Shown here piece after piece: positions 5,484 through 5,705 of a stretch of 5,705 bases of DNA (its first letter is position 1; each line of letters begins with the position of its first letter). Origin of the DNA: Tepidimonas sp. (GTDB taxonomy: Bacteria; Pseudomonadota; Gammaproteobacteria; Burkholderiales; Burkholderiaceae_C); NCBI GenBank assembly GCA_025054905.1, contig JANWZF010000279.1, positions 1-5,705 on the forward strand, in the 5' to 3' direction. A program made the position numbers and the translations under genes. The notes beneath the pieces are model-generated. The model was not told where the DNA came from. It worked only from the letters and a program-made list of their open reading frames with translations, and searched no databases.

Positions 5484-5705
5484 TCAGGGTGCGCGCCGCT
5501 GCGCCAGCCAGGCATCCAGCGCGGCGGTCAGCGCCGCAGGCAGCACCAGCTCCAGGCCGACCGACCACAGACGCACCCCGGGCGGCAGCGCCACGCCGCG
5601 CAGCTTGACCGCGTCTTTGTCGGTGCACAGCCAGTCGCGGGGGGCGCCCGGCTGGGCAGCGGCGGCCGCCAGCGCCTGCTGCAGTTCGGCCGCGTCGGCA
5701 TGGTC
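5484..5705 (-). CDS. lpxK: Tetraacyldisaccharide 4'-kinase, C-terminal part (5' end outside window)
   Basis: Reading the minus strand from the right edge gives 73 open codons ending in TGA at 5486-5484. The segment DWLCTDKDAVKL matches the conserved LpxK C-terminal motif (typically a threonine/glutamate or aspartate followed by KDAVKL), and is followed by LWSVGLELVLPAAL and an ALDAWL helix at the end. LpxK transfers phosphate from ATP to the 4' position of the tetraacyl disaccharide, forming lipid IVA at the inner membrane. The P-loop and membrane-anchoring N-terminus lie outside the window. Its position just upstream of the Trm112-like gene and kdsB supports the call, since kdsB makes the sugar donor added to the LpxK product. 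The frame has no stop up to the edge, so the gene continues to the right. Confidence 0.88.
   Translation of the reverse strand, partial: DHADAAELQQALAAAAAQPGAPRDWLCTDKDAVKLRGVALPPGVRLWSVGLELVLPAALTAALDAWLAQRRAP

Noticed and set aside
1..5705. Search for CRISPR repeats, IS ends, integrase, toxin-antitoxin or phage genes
   Set aside because: None is visible: the frames are filled by housekeeping, transport and LPS genes, and the gaps are short without spaced direct repeats.

Overview
The window is a dense, GC-rich stretch of bacterial chromosome. It most resembles a betaproteobacterium of the order Burkholderiales, probably near Comamonadaceae. The grounds are the lysC/tRNA-Ser pair, a TctA/TctB transporter without an adjacent binding protein, the lpxK - Trm112-like - kdsB - adk order, and the CPVTKGPL form of the small Trm112-like protein. 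The taxonomic call is inference from gene content and protein flavour, not from a database comparison.

Left part, + strand. Positions 2-436 hold the last 144 codons of lysC (aspartate kinase), covering the regulatory ACT domains. After a 57-base gap with two small hairpins and a possible -10 box comes a complete tRNA-Ser(GCU) gene with encoded CCA (494-587). A strong intrinsic terminator (592-627) follows it.

Middle part, + strand. Starting only 16 bases after the terminator T-run are tctB (644-1090) and tctA (1094-2602), the small and large membrane subunits of a tripartite tricarboxylate transporter. An asparaginase-family gene begins inside the last codons of tctA and ends at 3614. The tight spacing argues for one transcript: a solute importer coupled to a cytoplasmic amidohydrolase. 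No tctC (periplasmic binding protein) is present in the window.

Right part, - strand, read from the right edge. The 3' end of lpxK (lipid A 4'-kinase), a small UPF0434/Trm112-like gene, kdsB (CMP-KDO synthetase) and adk (adenylate kinase) lie head to tail, and the kdsB start overlaps the Trm112-like stop by ATGA. This is a lipopolysaccharide-core/lipid A group with a housekeeping nucleotide kinase at its end. The adk gene converges on the asparaginase gene across a 42-base GC-rich junction.

I do not see a convincing undescribed system. No phage or IS genes, CRISPR repeats or toxin-antitoxin pairs are visible. The points most worth a second look are how tctBA is transcribed just behind a terminator, what the TctAB-asparaginase pairing imports, the three stacked GTG start candidates of the asparaginase gene, and the loss of zinc-ligand cysteines in the Trm112-like protein. 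All gaps between genes are shorter than 150 bases, and their contents are listed.
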